64,000 nt of DNA from an uncultured Paracoccaceae bacterium (lineage in GTDB: Bacteria; Pseudomonadota; Alphaproteobacteria; Rhodobacterales; Rhodobacteraceae): NCBI GenBank assembly GCA_947499715.1, contig CANMPL010000001.1, positions 372,001 through 436,000 of the forward strand. The letters run 5' to 3'. Within the stretch, counting starts at the first letter, position 1. Each line of letters begins with the position of its first letter. Shown here piece after piece: positions 36,611 through 45,404 of this stretch. The notes beneath the pieces are model-generated. The model saw only the letters and a list, made by a program, of their open reading frames with translations. It did no database searches and was not told where the DNA came from. A program made the translations under genes and the position numbers.

Positions 36611-37561
36611 ATGGCAGATTTCACTTTGGTGGCACAGGATGTGAATGGTGACCCGCTGGTATCGGGCAGCAACATCAACATCACCAACGGGTCGACCACG
36701 ACGCTGATCTTTCAGGATGTCGACAACCTTTTGGCCGCACCTGTTGCAGGCGAGTTCGTGTCACTGGATGGCGGTACCACGTTCCTGACGTATACATTTC
36801 TGGGCTTTGGCGATGTGCGCGGCGACCCCGGTCAGACCGGCGGTTTTGTGCGTGTCGATATGGGTGATGGCACCTTTCAGACTTTTGCCATCGATATGAA
36901 TGAAGACGGCGACGGTGCGCCGACGCTGGCCAATGGCAATACCAAGTTGCAGGTCGCCAATCTGGATACCTCGGTTGGGCAAAGCTTTCCGGTGCCGCCT
37001 TGTTTCGTCTCGGGCACGATGATCCTGACGCAGCAAGGCTATCGCCCGGTCGAAAGCCTTGTACCCGGCGATCTGGTCCTGACCCGCGACAACGGCATGC
37101 AGCCGGTGCGCTGGCACGGGCAGCGGACGGTCTGGGGGCAGGGCACCTTTGCGCCGATCCGGTTCGAGGCGGGCGTTCTGAACAACCATGCGCCGCTGCT
37201 GGTATCGCCACAGCATCGGATGTTGATCACCGGCTGGCAGGCCGAGATGTACTTTTTCGAGCGCGAGGTTTTTGTTGCGGCCAAGGACCTTGTGGATGGG
37301 GTGGGCGTTCAGCAAGTTCCCAGCGGTTTGGTCACCTATCACCACATTCTGTTCGACTGCCATCAGGTCATTCAGGGTGACGGCGCGTGGAGCGAAAGCT
37401 TTTTCCCCGGCCCGGCGATCCTTGAATCCAATCCGGGCATTCGCAAGGAACTCTATGCACTTTTCCCTGAACTTATGTCGGTGGGCGGACGGGCCAAGCA
37501 AGTTCTGGCGCGGCGCGAGTTGACAGGTAAAGAGGCGGTTTTGCTACGCGAAGCCGCATAA
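36611..37561 (+). CDS. Hint (hedgehog/intein) domain protein
   Basis: 316 residues. The first 130 form an extracellular-looking beta-rich region with acidic loops (DMNEDGDGAPT) and no classical signal peptide. The Hint fold begins at Cys131 (CFVSGTMILTQQGYRPVE) with block A typical of autoprocessing domains, followed by LVPGDLVLTRD and LLVSPQHRMLITG, the block with conserved His. Hint proteins self-cleave at the Cys. In roseobacters such proteins are usually exported by type I systems; no transporter is adjacent. Function unknown. Confidence 0.85.
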   Translation: MADFTLVAQDVNGDPLVSGSNINITNGSTTTLIFQDVDNLLAAPVAGEFVSLDGGTTFLTYTFLGFGDVRGDPGQTGGFVRVDMGDGTFQTFAIDMNEDGDGAPTLANGNTKLQVANLDTSVGQSFPVPPCFVSGTMILTQQGYRPVESLVPGDLVLTRDNGMQPVRWHGQRTVWGQGTFAPIRFEAGVLNNHAPLLVSPQHRMLITGWQAEMYFFEREVFVAAKDLVDGVGVQQVPSGLVTYHHILFDCHQVIQGDGAWSESFFPGPAILESNPGIRKELYALFPELMSVGGRAKQVLARRELTGKEAVLLREAA

Positions 37562-37613
37562 CTGTGCGGTCCAAGGCTTGACGATATCGGTCTGTCCATG
37601 ACTTAAACCACCC

Positions 37614-38339
37614 ATGGCCAGGACCACAAAACCCAAGACAAAGACGCAGGCGCAAAAGCCCCGCAAGGGGGTGATGCGGCGCGTGGTCGGCTGGCTGTGG
37701 CGCGGCGTTTTCGGAGCGGTCCTGATGGTGGTGTTGCTGACGTTTCTTTACGCGCTGATCAACCCGCCCAGCACGCCTTATGCGCTGTCCGAAAGCCGCC
37801 GTTTGGGCGGGATCGAGATGGAGTGGGCCGCTTTGGACGAGATCGCGCCGGTGATGGCACGATCTGCCGTGGCCGCGGAGGATGCCAATTTCTGCCTGCA
37901 TTGGGGACTTGACGTGAATGCGATCCAATCCGCGCTGGAGGCGGGCGGCAATCGCGGCGCCTCGACCATATCGCAGCAGGTGGTGAAGAATGTCTATTTG
38001 TGGCAGGGGCGGTCCTGGGTGCGCAAGTCGATGGAGGCTATGTGGACACCGCTGACAGAGGCGGTGTGGTCAAAGCGGCGGATCATTGAGTTGTATCTGA
38101 ATGTGGCCGAATTTGATGAGGGTGTGTTTGGTGTGCAGGCGGCGGCCCGGCATTACTTTGGTGTGGATGCGTCGGACCTGACCGCAACACAGGCGGCAAG
38201 GCTGGCGGCGATCCTACCCAATCCAAAGGCAAGGTCGGCATCAAACCCAAGCGACGCGGTGCGGCGCAGGGCGTCCAGCATCATGGACGGGGCGGCGACA
38301 ATTGCCGCAGATGGGCGCAGCGCTTGTTTTGAGGATTGA
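37614..38339 (+). CDS. mtgA: Monofunctional peptidoglycan glycosyltransferase
   Basis: 241-residue membrane-anchored GT51 enzyme that polymerises lipid II. A basic N-terminus precedes one membrane helix (about residues 28-50). The catalytic motif is EDANFCLHWGLD with Glu at about 88, followed by RGASTISQQVVKN and the RKSMEAM and KRRIIELYLNVAEF motifs. Length and lack of a transpeptidase domain define MtgA. 52 bp after the Hint gene. Confidence 0.94.
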   Translation: MARTTKPKTKTQAQKPRKGVMRRVVGWLWRGVFGAVLMVVLLTFLYALINPPSTPYALSESRRLGGIEMEWAALDEIAPVMARSAVAAEDANFCLHWGLDVNAIQSALEAGGNRGASTISQQVVKNVYLWQGRSWVRKSMEAMWTPLTEAVWSKRRIIELYLNVAEFDEGVFGVQAAARHYFGVDASDLTATQAARLAAILPNPKARSASNPSDAVRRRASSIMDGAATIAADGRSACFED

Positions 38340-38391
38340 ACGGCGCACGGGGATGCGGCATTGAAGAAAGACAACGAGCAAAGGGCATAAG

Positions 38392-39057
38392 ATGAACCGG
38401 CTGTATCATTATCCTTTATCACCGTTTTCGCGCAAAGTGCGGCTGAGCCTTGCGGAAAAGAAGATCGAGGTCGAGCTGGTCGAAGAGCGCTATTGGGAAC
38501 AGGACAGTGATTTTCTGCGCCGGAATCCCGCGGGCAAGGTGCCGGTCTTGAAGATGGGCAACCGAACGATGGCCGATAGCACAGCGATTTGCGAATACCT
38601 TGAAGAGGTCCAGCCAAGCCCGGCGCTGCTGCCCAAGGACGCCGAGAGCCGGTATGAGGTGCGCCGTCTGGTGGCCTGGTTTGATGACAAGTTCTATCGC
38701 GAGTGCACCGAAAAACTGGTGGGAGAGCGGGTCTTTCGCAAGGTGATGGGCACCGGATATCCCGATAGCACCAATGTCAAAGCAGGGTCCAAGGCGATCA
38801 AGTATCATCTGGATTATATGGCGCATCTGCTGGATCAGCGCCGCTGGGTGGCAGGCAATGAGATGTCGCTGGCGGATTTTGCCGCCGCTGCGCAGCTGTC
38901 GTGTCTGGACTATATCTCGGACGTGGATTGGAACCGGTCAGAGGTGGTCAAGGACTGGTATGCCAAGATCAAGTCGCGCCCGGCATTCCGGTCGTTGCTG
39001 GCCGATCAGGTGCCGGGGTTCCCACAGCCTGCGCATTATGCTGACCTTGATTTTTGA
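38392..39057 (+). CDS. Glutathione S-transferase family protein
   Basis: 221 residues. N-terminal thioredoxin fold MNRLYHYPLSPFSRKVRLSL with Ser at the active-site position, MADSTAICEYLEE for glutathione binding, and a C-terminal helical domain with GNEMSLADFAAAAQL. Substrate unknown; a housekeeping Zeta- or Beta-like detoxification role is possible. Ends 77 bp before the hairpin repeat that precedes queG. Confidence 0.85.
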   Translation: MNRLYHYPLSPFSRKVRLSLAEKKIEVELVEERYWEQDSDFLRRNPAGKVPVLKMGNRTMADSTAICEYLEEVQPSPALLPKDAESRYEVRRLVAWFDDKFYRECTEKLVGERVFRKVMGTGYPDSTNVKAGSKAIKYHLDYMAHLLDQRRWVAGNEMSLADFAAAAQLSCLDYISDVDWNRSEVVKDWYAKIKSRPAFRSLLADQVPGFPQPAHYADLDF

Positions 39058-39133
39058 TCGGGATCGGGTGGGTGATGCCTGCCCGGCGCTACGTTCGCAC
39101 GGACCTGTGGTGCAGAAATGGCGGCCCCATTTT

Positions 39134-39187
39134 CGGGGGCGAGCCCCCGGACCCCCCGGATATTTTTGGCCAAAAGAATGAAGGACC
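39134..39187 (+). repeat. Dispersed hairpin repeat, copy 1
   Basis: CGGGGGC-GA-GCCCCCG hairpin followed by ccccccgga and the core TATTTTTGGCCAAAAGAA, ending AAGGACC. The hairpin plus T-rich core resembles a rho-independent terminator for the upstream GST gene. The queG start codon lies in its distal end. Confidence 0.85.
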
Positions 39188-40206
39188 GGTTGCAGGCGTT
39201 TGCGCGTGAGGCTGGCTTTGCGCAGATGGGTGTATGCAGGCCTGATGCGGTGCCGGACCTTGCGGGACGGTTAAGCGCCTTTGTCGATGCCGGTCGTCAT
39301 GGCCAAATGGGGTGGATGGCAGAGCGGATGGGCTGGCGCGGGGATCCATCAGCGCTTTGGCCCGAGGCGAAATCGGTGATCATGCTGGCCGAGACCTATA
39401 CCCCAGATCACGATCCGTTGGCCGTGCTGGAGCGACCCGACAGGGCGGCGATCAGCGTTTATGCGCAGGGGCGCGATTATCATGACGTGGTCAAGAAGCG
39501 GCTGAAGCGGGTCGCACGCTGGCTGGTGGCCGAGGCGGCCTGTGAGGTGAAGGTGTTTGTCGATACCGCACCGGTGATGGAAAAGCCGCTGGCGCAAGCG
39601 GCGGGGCTGGGCTGGCAGGGCAAGCATACCAATCTGCTGTCGCGCGACTTGGGCAATTGGTTCTTTCTGGGGGCGATCTTTACCACGCTCACCTTAGACC
39701 CTGATACGGGGGAAAGTGAGCATTGCGGGTCGTGCCGCGCGTGTTTGGATATTTGTCCGACGGCGGCCTTTCCCGCAGCCTTTCAACTGGATGCAAGGCG
39801 CTGCATTTCCTATCTGACGATTGAGCATAAGGGTCCCGTGGACGAGGAATTGCGCGGGCTGATGGGCAATCGGATTTACGGCTGTGATGATTGTCTGGCC
39901 ATCTGCCCGTGGAACAAGTTTGCAGCGACGGCCAAGGATCAACGTCTGGCTGCAAGGGATGATCTGATGGCCCCACCGCTGGCGGAACTGGCGGCATTGG
40001 ACGATGCCGCGTTTCGGGAAAAATTCAGCGGGTCGCCGATCAAGCGGATTGGCCGCGACCGGTTTGTGCGCAACGTGCTTTATGCAATTGGCAATTCGGG
40101 AAAGCCCGCGCTGGCAACACAGGCCGCCGCATTGGTCGATGACCCTGACGCGGCGGTCGCTGATGCGGCGCGCTGGGCGTTGGCGAAATTACGCACATCG
40201 GCGTGA
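39178..40206 (+). CDS. queG: Epoxyqueuosine reductase
   Basis: 342-residue cobalamin- and Fe-S-dependent enzyme for the last step of queuosine synthesis in tRNA. Two [4Fe-4S] motifs are visible: [16 protein letters not shown] with CISY, and [13 protein letters not shown]; a HEAT-like tail ([20 protein letters not shown]) ends the protein. The start ATG sits inside the dispersed repeat, which also provides the AAAAGA before it. Length suits QueG. No other queuosine genes adjacent. Confidence 0.93.
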   Translation: MKDRLQAFAREAGFAQMGVCRPDAVPDLAGRLSAFVDAGRHGQMGWMAERMGWRGDPSALWPEAKSVIMLAETYTPDHDPLAVLERPDRAAISVYAQGRDYHDVVKKRLKRVARWLVAEAACEVKVFVDTAPVMEKPLAQAAGLGWQGKHTNLLSRDLGNWFFLGAIFTTLTLDPDTGESEHCGSCRACLDICPTAAFPAAFQLDARRCISYLTIEHKGPVDEELRGLMGNRIYGCDDCLAICPWNKFAATAKDQRLAARDDLMAPPLAELAALDDAAFREKFSGSPIKRIGRDRFVRNVLYAIGNSGKPALATQAAALVDDPDAAVADAARWALAKLRTSA

Positions 40207-40261
40207 GCCCGGCGGGACTTTTGCCGGACCGGGGTTATCTATTTAACCAAAGGAGAATGTG

Positions 40262-41410
40262 ATGCGGTTTGCTTTGATATGCGCGCTGATCCCGACGCTG
40301 GCCTTTGGTCAGGTGCAGCAAGGCGCGCCGAACGCCGATTTCCAGCCCGCCTTTGCCGGGCAAACGCGGGCGGCGGCTTTGCCACAGACACCCGTCACGG
40401 TCACGCGGTTTGCTACTGGATTGGATGCGCCGTGGGGCATTGCGCGGCTGCCATCAGGGCAGTTTGTGGTGACCGAAAAGGGCGGCACGATGCGGATCAT
40501 CGGGGTGGATGGCGCCGTCTCTGCCCCGTTGCAGGGCGTGCCAAAGATCGCGCGCGGCGGTCAGGGCGGCTTGCTGGATGTTGCCGTCTCTCCCAATTTC
40601 AACCGCGACCGCAGTCTGTTCTGGACCTATGCCAAGCCGGTGCAGGGCGGTGCCGTAACGGCCGCAGCACGTGGCACCTTGGGGGCTGATGGCACCTTGA
40701 GTGATGTGCGGGACATCTTTGTGCAGATGCCTGCGGTGCGCGGCGGGCGGCACTTTGGCAGCCGGATTGTGCCTGCAGCGGATGGCACCGTTTGGATCAC
40801 GACGGGCGACCGTGGTGCAGGTGACGACGGGACATTGGTGCAGGATGTGACGACGACGCACGGCAAGGTCATTCGGATCAATGCCGACGGCACGATCCCG
40901 GCGGATAACCCATTTGTCGGGCGCGACGGCGGTGATGGGATCTGGTCACTGGGGCATCGCAACCCGCAAGGGGCCGCACTTGGGCCCGGTGGGCTATGGA
41001 CGGTGGAACACGGGCCGCGCGGGGGTGATGAGCTTAACCAAGTGCAGCCGGGGCGGAACTATGGCTGGCCGCTGGTGTCTTACGGCATCAATTATCGTGG
41101 CAGTGACGTGGGCAGCGGGCAGGCCCGCGCGCAAGGGTTAGAGGAGCCTGTCTATTATTGGGACCCGGTGATCGCGCCCAGCAACATGGCCTTTTATGAC
41201 GGCAGTTATGGGCCGTGGCAGGGCGATATTCTGATCGGGTCGCTGAACCCCGGCGCGCTGGTGCGGTTGAAGATGCAAGGCGGGCGCGTCATCGGAGAGG
41301 AGCGCCTGCTGACGGATGTGGGCCGCGTGCGCGATGTTGAGGTTTTGCCCGATGGCGCAGTGTTGGTGCTGACCGATGGCGGCGCTGTTCTGCGCGTGCA
41401 ACCGGGATGA
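40262..41410 (+). CDS. PQQ-dependent sugar dehydrogenase (Glucose/Sorbosone dehydrogenase type)
   Basis: 382-residue periplasmic beta-propeller. Signal peptide MRFALICALIPTLAFG is followed by the family hallmarks LDAPWGIARLPSGQFVVTEK, GGQGGLLDVAVSPNF, RGGRHFGSRIV, GHRNPQGAALG and GGDELNQVQPGRNYGWP, which bind PQQ and substrate (also Hhip/Asd-like). Substrate could be an aldose; not fixed. AAGGAG lies six bases before the ATG. Its stop overlaps the App1-like gene by 4 bp. Confidence 0.9.
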   Translation: MRFALICALIPTLAFGQVQQGAPNADFQPAFAGQTRAAALPQTPVTVTRFATGLDAPWGIARLPSGQFVVTEKGGTMRIIGVDGAVSAPLQGVPKIARGGQGGLLDVAVSPNFNRDRSLFWTYAKPVQGGAVTAAARGTLGADGTLSDVRDIFVQMPAVRGGRHFGSRIVPAADGTVWITTGDRGAGDDGTLVQDVTTTHGKVIRINADGTIPADNPFVGRDGGDGIWSLGHRNPQGAALGPGGLWTVEHGPRGGDELNQVQPGRNYGWPLVSYGINYRGSDVGSGQARAQGLEEPVYYWDPVIAPSNMAFYDGSYGPWQGDILIGSLNPGALVRLKMQGGRVIGEERLLTDVGRVRDVEVLPDGAVLVLTDGGAVLRVQPG

Positions 41411-42387
41411 GCCTGAACCTGCGATTGGCGCGATGGGCGGCAAAAGCAGAGCGCGGGATAGAGCGCGTGCTGATCGTTCCGCGCAGCGCGCAGGTGATCG
41501 CACCTTATCTGGGATATGCGACGCCAGATCATCTGGTCGTGCGGGGCCGCGTGCTGGCGGCGCAACGGGTCGACAAGCCGCACGCTGAGCAGGGCCGGAT
41601 GCGCAATCTGCAACAGATGTTGCGGATGTTCCTGACTGACGAGGTCGCAGGCGTCACCGTGACGGCGCAGGGTGTGACCGCCCTTTCGGACGAGGAAGGC
41701 TATTTCACGTTGCACCTGCCGCGCGGCGATCAGGTGGGGTGGGTGGATATCACGGTCAACGCCGAAGAGATCAGCGCCATTTGCCCGGTGCGTGTCGCCG
41801 GGCCGGAGGCTGGCTATCTTATCATCTCGGATATCGACGACACGATAATGCTGACCGGGGCATGGTCGCTGCCGCGCAACATTTGGACGACACTGACGGG
41901 CAACGCGCTGACGCGGCAGGTCTTTGCGGACGCGGTGCGTTTGATCGAGGTATTGGCGGAAGACGGGCGCAACCCGGTCTATTTTGTCAGTTCTTCGCCG
42001 TGGAACTTGCATGACTTTTTGCAGGCCGTCTTTGCCCGTGCGGGGTTACCGCGCGCGCCGATGTTTTTGCGCGACTACGGTATCAGCGAGACGCAGTTTA
42101 TCACCGGCACCCATGGTGATCATAAGGGTCAGGCGATTGACGCTTTGCTGGCTGCGCATCCTGATCTGCCCTGCATTCTGATCGGCGATACGGGCCAGCA
42201 CGACAGTCAGGTCTATGCCGCCGCCGCGGAACGGCATCCTGGCCGTATCAGCCGCGTGATCCTGAGGGACGCTGGTGGCACCGGGTCCGAAGAGGTGGCC
42301 GATGGCATAACCCTGCTAAGGGCGGCGGGGGTGGTCGTTCATCAGGGCGCGGATTTCTCGGGCGCGACTGCGGCGCTTTCCGTGTGA
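41407..42387 (+). CDS. App1-like phosphatase (DUF2183)
   Basis: 326 residues. The haloacid-dehalogenase-type catalytic motif DIDDT is at residues 142-146, followed by VYFVSSSPWNLHDFL and LIGDTGQHDSQVY; this is the App1 phosphatidate phosphatase domain found in yeast and many bacteria. An N-terminal segment with a beta-rich accessory domain precedes it. Translationally coupled (ATGA) to the sugar dehydrogenase gene. Lipid phosphatase activity is a family-level expectation only. Confidence 0.85.
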   Translation: MSLNLRLARWAAKAERGIERVLIVPRSAQVIAPYLGYATPDHLVVRGRVLAAQRVDKPHAEQGRMRNLQQMLRMFLTDEVAGVTVTAQGVTALSDEEGYFTLHLPRGDQVGWVDITVNAEEISAICPVRVAGPEAGYLIISDIDDTIMLTGAWSLPRNIWTTLTGNALTRQVFADAVRLIEVLAEDGRNPVYFVSSSPWNLHDFLQAVFARAGLPRAPMFLRDYGISETQFITGTHGDHKGQAIDALLAAHPDLPCILIGDTGQHDSQVYAAAAERHPGRISRVILRDAGGTGSEEVADGITLLRAAGVVVHQGADFSGATAALSV

Positions 42388-42459
42388 CCACAAGCTGACG
42401 CATAGCTGGGCTGCAAAGGTAGCCGTTGTGCGCGGCCAGCAACGACGTAATCTGCGCCT

Positions 42460-43383
42460 ATGCAACCGTTGCGCGGAATCCTGTTCAAAGTGCTTTCAGT
42501 CATGACCTTTATGGGCATGGCGTCGCTGATCAAGGCGGCAAGCGGTGACGTGCCGCCGGGACAAGCGGTGTTCTTTCGGTCGTTTTTTGCGCTACCGATC
42601 CTGTTCGGCTGGCTCGCCATGCGCGGTGAATTACGCGACGGGTGGAAAACCAAGAACCCGCTTTCCCACGTCTGGCGGGGCTTGGCGGGGACGATGGGCA
42701 TGGGGTTCGGGTTCACCGGACTGGCCTTGCTACCGCTGCCAGAGGTGACGGCGATTGGTTACGCCGCGCCGTTGCTGGTGGTGATCTTTGCGGCCATGTT
42801 CTTGGGCGAAAATGTCCGGGCGTTCCGGCTTTCTGCGGTGGCCCTGGGGTTGGTTGGTGTGTTGATCATTCTGTCGCCGCGCCTGTCGATGGATGCCGAC
42901 GTGGGATCTCGCGAAACCTTGGGCGCGGTCGTTGTCCTGATGAGCGCGATGATGTCGGCGCTGGCGCATGTCTTTGTGCGCAAGATGGTCGCGACAGAGG
43001 CGACGGCGGCGATTGTCTTTTGGTTCACGATCACGTCGAGCGTCTTGGCGTTGTTCACGCTGCCATGGGGTTGGGCCGTGCCATCCGGTCCTGTTCTAGC
43101 GATGTTGGTGATGGCGGGATTGCTGGGCGGGATCGGCCAGATCCTGATGACATCCAGCTACCGCTATGCCGATGCATCGCTGGTGGCGCCGTTTGACTAT
43201 ACCTCGATGATCCTGGCGCTGGTGATCGGGTATTTCGTCTTTGACGAGGTCCCCACAGGCACGATGTTGATCGGCGCTGGCATCGTGATCTCTGCCGGGG
43301 TGCTGATTATCTGGCGCGAGCGGCAGTTGGGGATCGAACGCGCAAAACAGCGTAAGGCGATGGGGCATCCCGGCGGGAAATAG
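42460..43383 (+). CDS. DMT-superfamily (EamA) transporter
   Basis: 307 residues with ten predicted membrane helices in two EamA halves; the first half contains PEVTAIGYAAPLLVVIFA and the second DASLVAPFDYTSMILALVIGY, both characteristic. Likely an exporter of metabolites such as amino acids (family knowledge); substrate unknown. No clear ribosome site. Terminal residues are basic and cytoplasmic. Confidence 0.88.
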   Translation: MQPLRGILFKVLSVMTFMGMASLIKAASGDVPPGQAVFFRSFFALPILFGWLAMRGELRDGWKTKNPLSHVWRGLAGTMGMGFGFTGLALLPLPEVTAIGYAAPLLVVIFAAMFLGENVRAFRLSAVALGLVGVLIILSPRLSMDADVGSRETLGAVVVLMSAMMSALAHVFVRKMVATEATAAIVFWFTITSSVLALFTLPWGWAVPSGPVLAMLVMAGLLGGIGQILMTSSYRYADASLVAPFDYTSMILALVIGYFVFDEVPTGTMLIGAGIVISAGVLIIWRERQLGIERAKQRKAMGHPGGK

Positions 43384-43451
43384 TGATCAATAGCCCCCAA
43401 GACTCCGCCGTCGAAATGTGTTATGAATGTGGCAGTACCTGGGAATCTGTT

Positions 43452-43661
43452 ATGAAAAATGTTGAATTAAACGCCGATGTTGGCGTGCAAGGAGCGTTGT
43501 TAGAACGCGCTATTCGTAAGCAAAAAACAGCGGTCGATCAGAGCAAAACGCTCCCGCCTTTGACGGCGCAAGTCGATCTGGAACCGGAAGAGACCGCTTT
43601 GCACAGGGCTGCCCGTGTTGCGCGTCACCTGCTGGGGATCAGTCCGGCGTCACACCGCTAA
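43452..43661 (+). CDS. Small hypothetical protein
   Basis: 69 residues from the ATG preceded by GGGA; the frame can be extended upstream to 43383 through an ATG at 43416 that would add a CYEC motif. The product is charged, with no signal or membrane helix, ending ALHRAARVARHLLGIS. It is followed 45 bp later by another tiny gene with a similar Arg/His-rich tail. Family not recognised. Confidence 0.45.
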   Translation: MKNVELNADVGVQGALLERAIRKQKTAVDQSKTLPPLTAQVDLEPEETALHRAARVARHLLGISPASHR

Positions 43662-43706
43662 ACTTGCCGGCACGCTGCACATCTGCGTTCTTAATCGGAG
43701 GTTGCG

Positions 43707-43883
43707 ATGACGGATCAACACGAAAAGACCCAAAGCGAACCGCACACGCGGCACCTATTGGCGATCCAAAAGGCCAAGCTACCCCGCAAGGCCACGCTGG
43801 CACTGCAACAACGCCCCAGACGCGAAAATGCCGCGCAACGGGCGCGGCATTTCCTGCGAATTGATAAGGGTGGTGAGGCTTAG
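43707..43883 (+). CDS. Small basic hypothetical protein, 58 residues
   Basis: Preceded by a strong GGAGG six bases before the ATG. The product is very basic: an N-terminal polar part (MTDQHEKTQSEPHTRH) followed by LLAIQKAKLPRKATLALQQR and a closing NAAQRARHFLRIDKGGEA. Overlaps the convergent ilvE stop by 4 bp. No family recognised; the ribosome site and basic helix make it a credible small gene. Confidence 0.5.
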   Translation: MTDQHEKTQSEPHTRHLLAIQKAKLPRKATLALQQRPRRENAAQRARHFLRIDKGGEA

Positions 43884-44746
43884 GTCCGCACCAGCTTTTC
43901 ATAGGTATCAGCGACGTCGAGGGTCAGGGCGCCGACCTCAAAGTTGTAGTCGCCGATTTGGCCGACGGGGGTGACCTCGGCGGCAGTGCCGGTGAGCCAG
44001 CATTGTTCAAACCCTTCGAGTTCCTCGGGCATGATGACGCGCTCATGCACGGTGACGCCCTTTTCACCCAGCATCTTGATCACCGTTTGGCGGGTTAGCC
44101 CGTTGAGGAAGGCATCGGCCTTGGGGGTGTGGACTTCGCCGTCTTTGACAAAGAACAGGTTCGCGCCGGTGCATTCGGCGACATAGCCGCGATAGTCGAA
44201 CATCAGCGCGTCAGAACAGCCCTTCGCCTCTGCCGCGTGCTTGGACATGGTGGCGATCATGTAAAGACCGGCCGCCTTGGCGTCATGCGGGATGGTTTCG
44301 GGGCTGGGGCGCTTCCATTTGGCGATGTCGAGCTTGGCGCCTTTGGTTTTGGCGTCGCCGTAGTAGTTGCCCCAATGCCAGGCCGCGATGCAGGTGCGGA
44401 CGGGGTTTTTGGCAGAAGCGACACCCATGTCTTCGCCCGCGCCGCGCCATGCAAAGGCGCGCACGTAGGCGTCGGTCAGACCGTTGGCGGCCAGCACCTC
44501 GGCCTTGGCGGCCATCAGTTCGTCGGTGGTATAGGGGATCTGGAAATCCAAACGGTTGGCAGAATAATGCAGCCGTTCGGTGTGTTCGCGATCCAGGAAG
44601 ATCTTGCCGTTGTAGCAACGCTCGCCCTCGAACACAGAGGATGCATAGTGCAGGGCATGGGTCAGCACGTGGACCTGTGCCGAGCGCCAGTCAACCAACT
44701 GGCCGTCCAGCCAGATTTTGCCATCACGATCATCGTAACCCGCCAT
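43880..44746 (-). CDS. ilvE: Branched-chain amino acid aminotransferase
   Basis: 288-residue fold-type IV PLP enzyme for the last step of valine, leucine and isoleucine synthesis. VHVLTHALHYASSVFEGERCY is the family opening motif, DAKAAGLYMIATMSK holds the PLP Lys, and ECTGANLFFVKDG and LNGLTRQTVI are signature 3-4 regions. The ATG follows GGAGG at five bases; the longer frame lacks a site. Divergent from petP. Confidence 0.95.
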   Translation of the reverse strand: MAGYDDRDGKIWLDGQLVDWRSAQVHVLTHALHYASSVFEGERCYNGKIFLDREHTERLHYSANRLDFQIPYTTDELMAAKAEVLAANGLTDAYVRAFAWRGAGEDMGVASAKNPVRTCIAAWHWGNYYGDAKTKGAKLDIAKWKRPSPETIPHDAKAAGLYMIATMSKHAAEAKGCSDALMFDYRGYVAECTGANLFFVKDGEVHTPKADAFLNGLTRQTVIKMLGEKGVTVHERVIMPEELEGFEQCWLTGTAAEVTPVGQIGDYNFEVGALTLDVADTYEKLVRT

Positions 44747-44891
44747 TGGAACCTCCCTTACGGATTTGCATTTGTTGCGCAAATAGGTCCGAAACGGACA
44801 TTTTATTACGCAATTTCTGTAAATCGGTATCAATCGCGCCTTGGAATGTCAACAAGGCTGACGTATCTTCGCGTCAGCGAGGGAGGGCACC

Positions 44892-45404
44892 ATGGCGCAG
44901 GGAACACCGGGGCAGACCGGCCAAAGCCTGCTGTTCCTGACAGATGAACAGCTGCGCAAAGGCATCGAGGCGATGTTCTTTGCCTATCGCGGCTTTACAG
45001 CCGACCCGGACCGGATCCTGTCGGATCAGGGCTATGGTCGGGCGCATCACCGCGCGATCCACTTTATCCACCGCAGTCCCGGCACCACCGTCAACAACCT
45101 GCTGTCAGTGCTTGGTGTGACAAAACAATCGCTTAATCGTGTCTTGCGTACCTTGATCGAGGACGGTTTGGTGGCAAGCACGGTTGGCAAGCGTGACAAA
45201 CGCGAGCGGCATTTGACCCTGACGGAGACGGGGGCCGCGTTAGAACGGGCCTTGTCGGATGCACAACGCGACCGGATGCGCCATGCCTACCGCGCGGCCG
45301 GGCCAGAGGCGGTTGCAGGCTTTCGGCAGGTGCTGGAAGCGATGATGGATGAAGAGATGCGTTTTTATTATGACGCGCTAAAGGATCGAAGTGATGAACG
45401 CTGA
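44892..45404 (+). CDS. petP: MarR-family regulator (PetP)
   Basis: 170 residues with a winged helix, TTVNNLLSVLGVTKQSLNRVLRTLIEDGLV being recognition region (residues about 57-86), and wing VGKRDKRERHLTLTETG. In Rhodobacter capsulatus petP lies directly upstream of petR, as here, and both are needed for cytochrome bc1 expression (known). Overlaps petR by 11 bp. The gene symbol rests mainly on this arrangement. Confidence 0.85.
   Translation: MAQGTPGQTGQSLLFLTDEQLRKGIEAMFFAYRGFTADPDRILSDQGYGRAHHRAIHFIHRSPGTTVNNLLSVLGVTKQSLNRVLRTLIEDGLVASTVGKRDKRERHLTLTETGAALERALSDAQRDRMRHAYRAAGPEAVAGFRQVLEAMMDEEMRFYYDALKDRSDER

Noticed and set aside
43664-43864. 66-codon frame after the first tiny gene
   Set aside because: The competing 58-codon frame starting at 43707 has a strong GGAGG site; this one has none and a low-complexity product.
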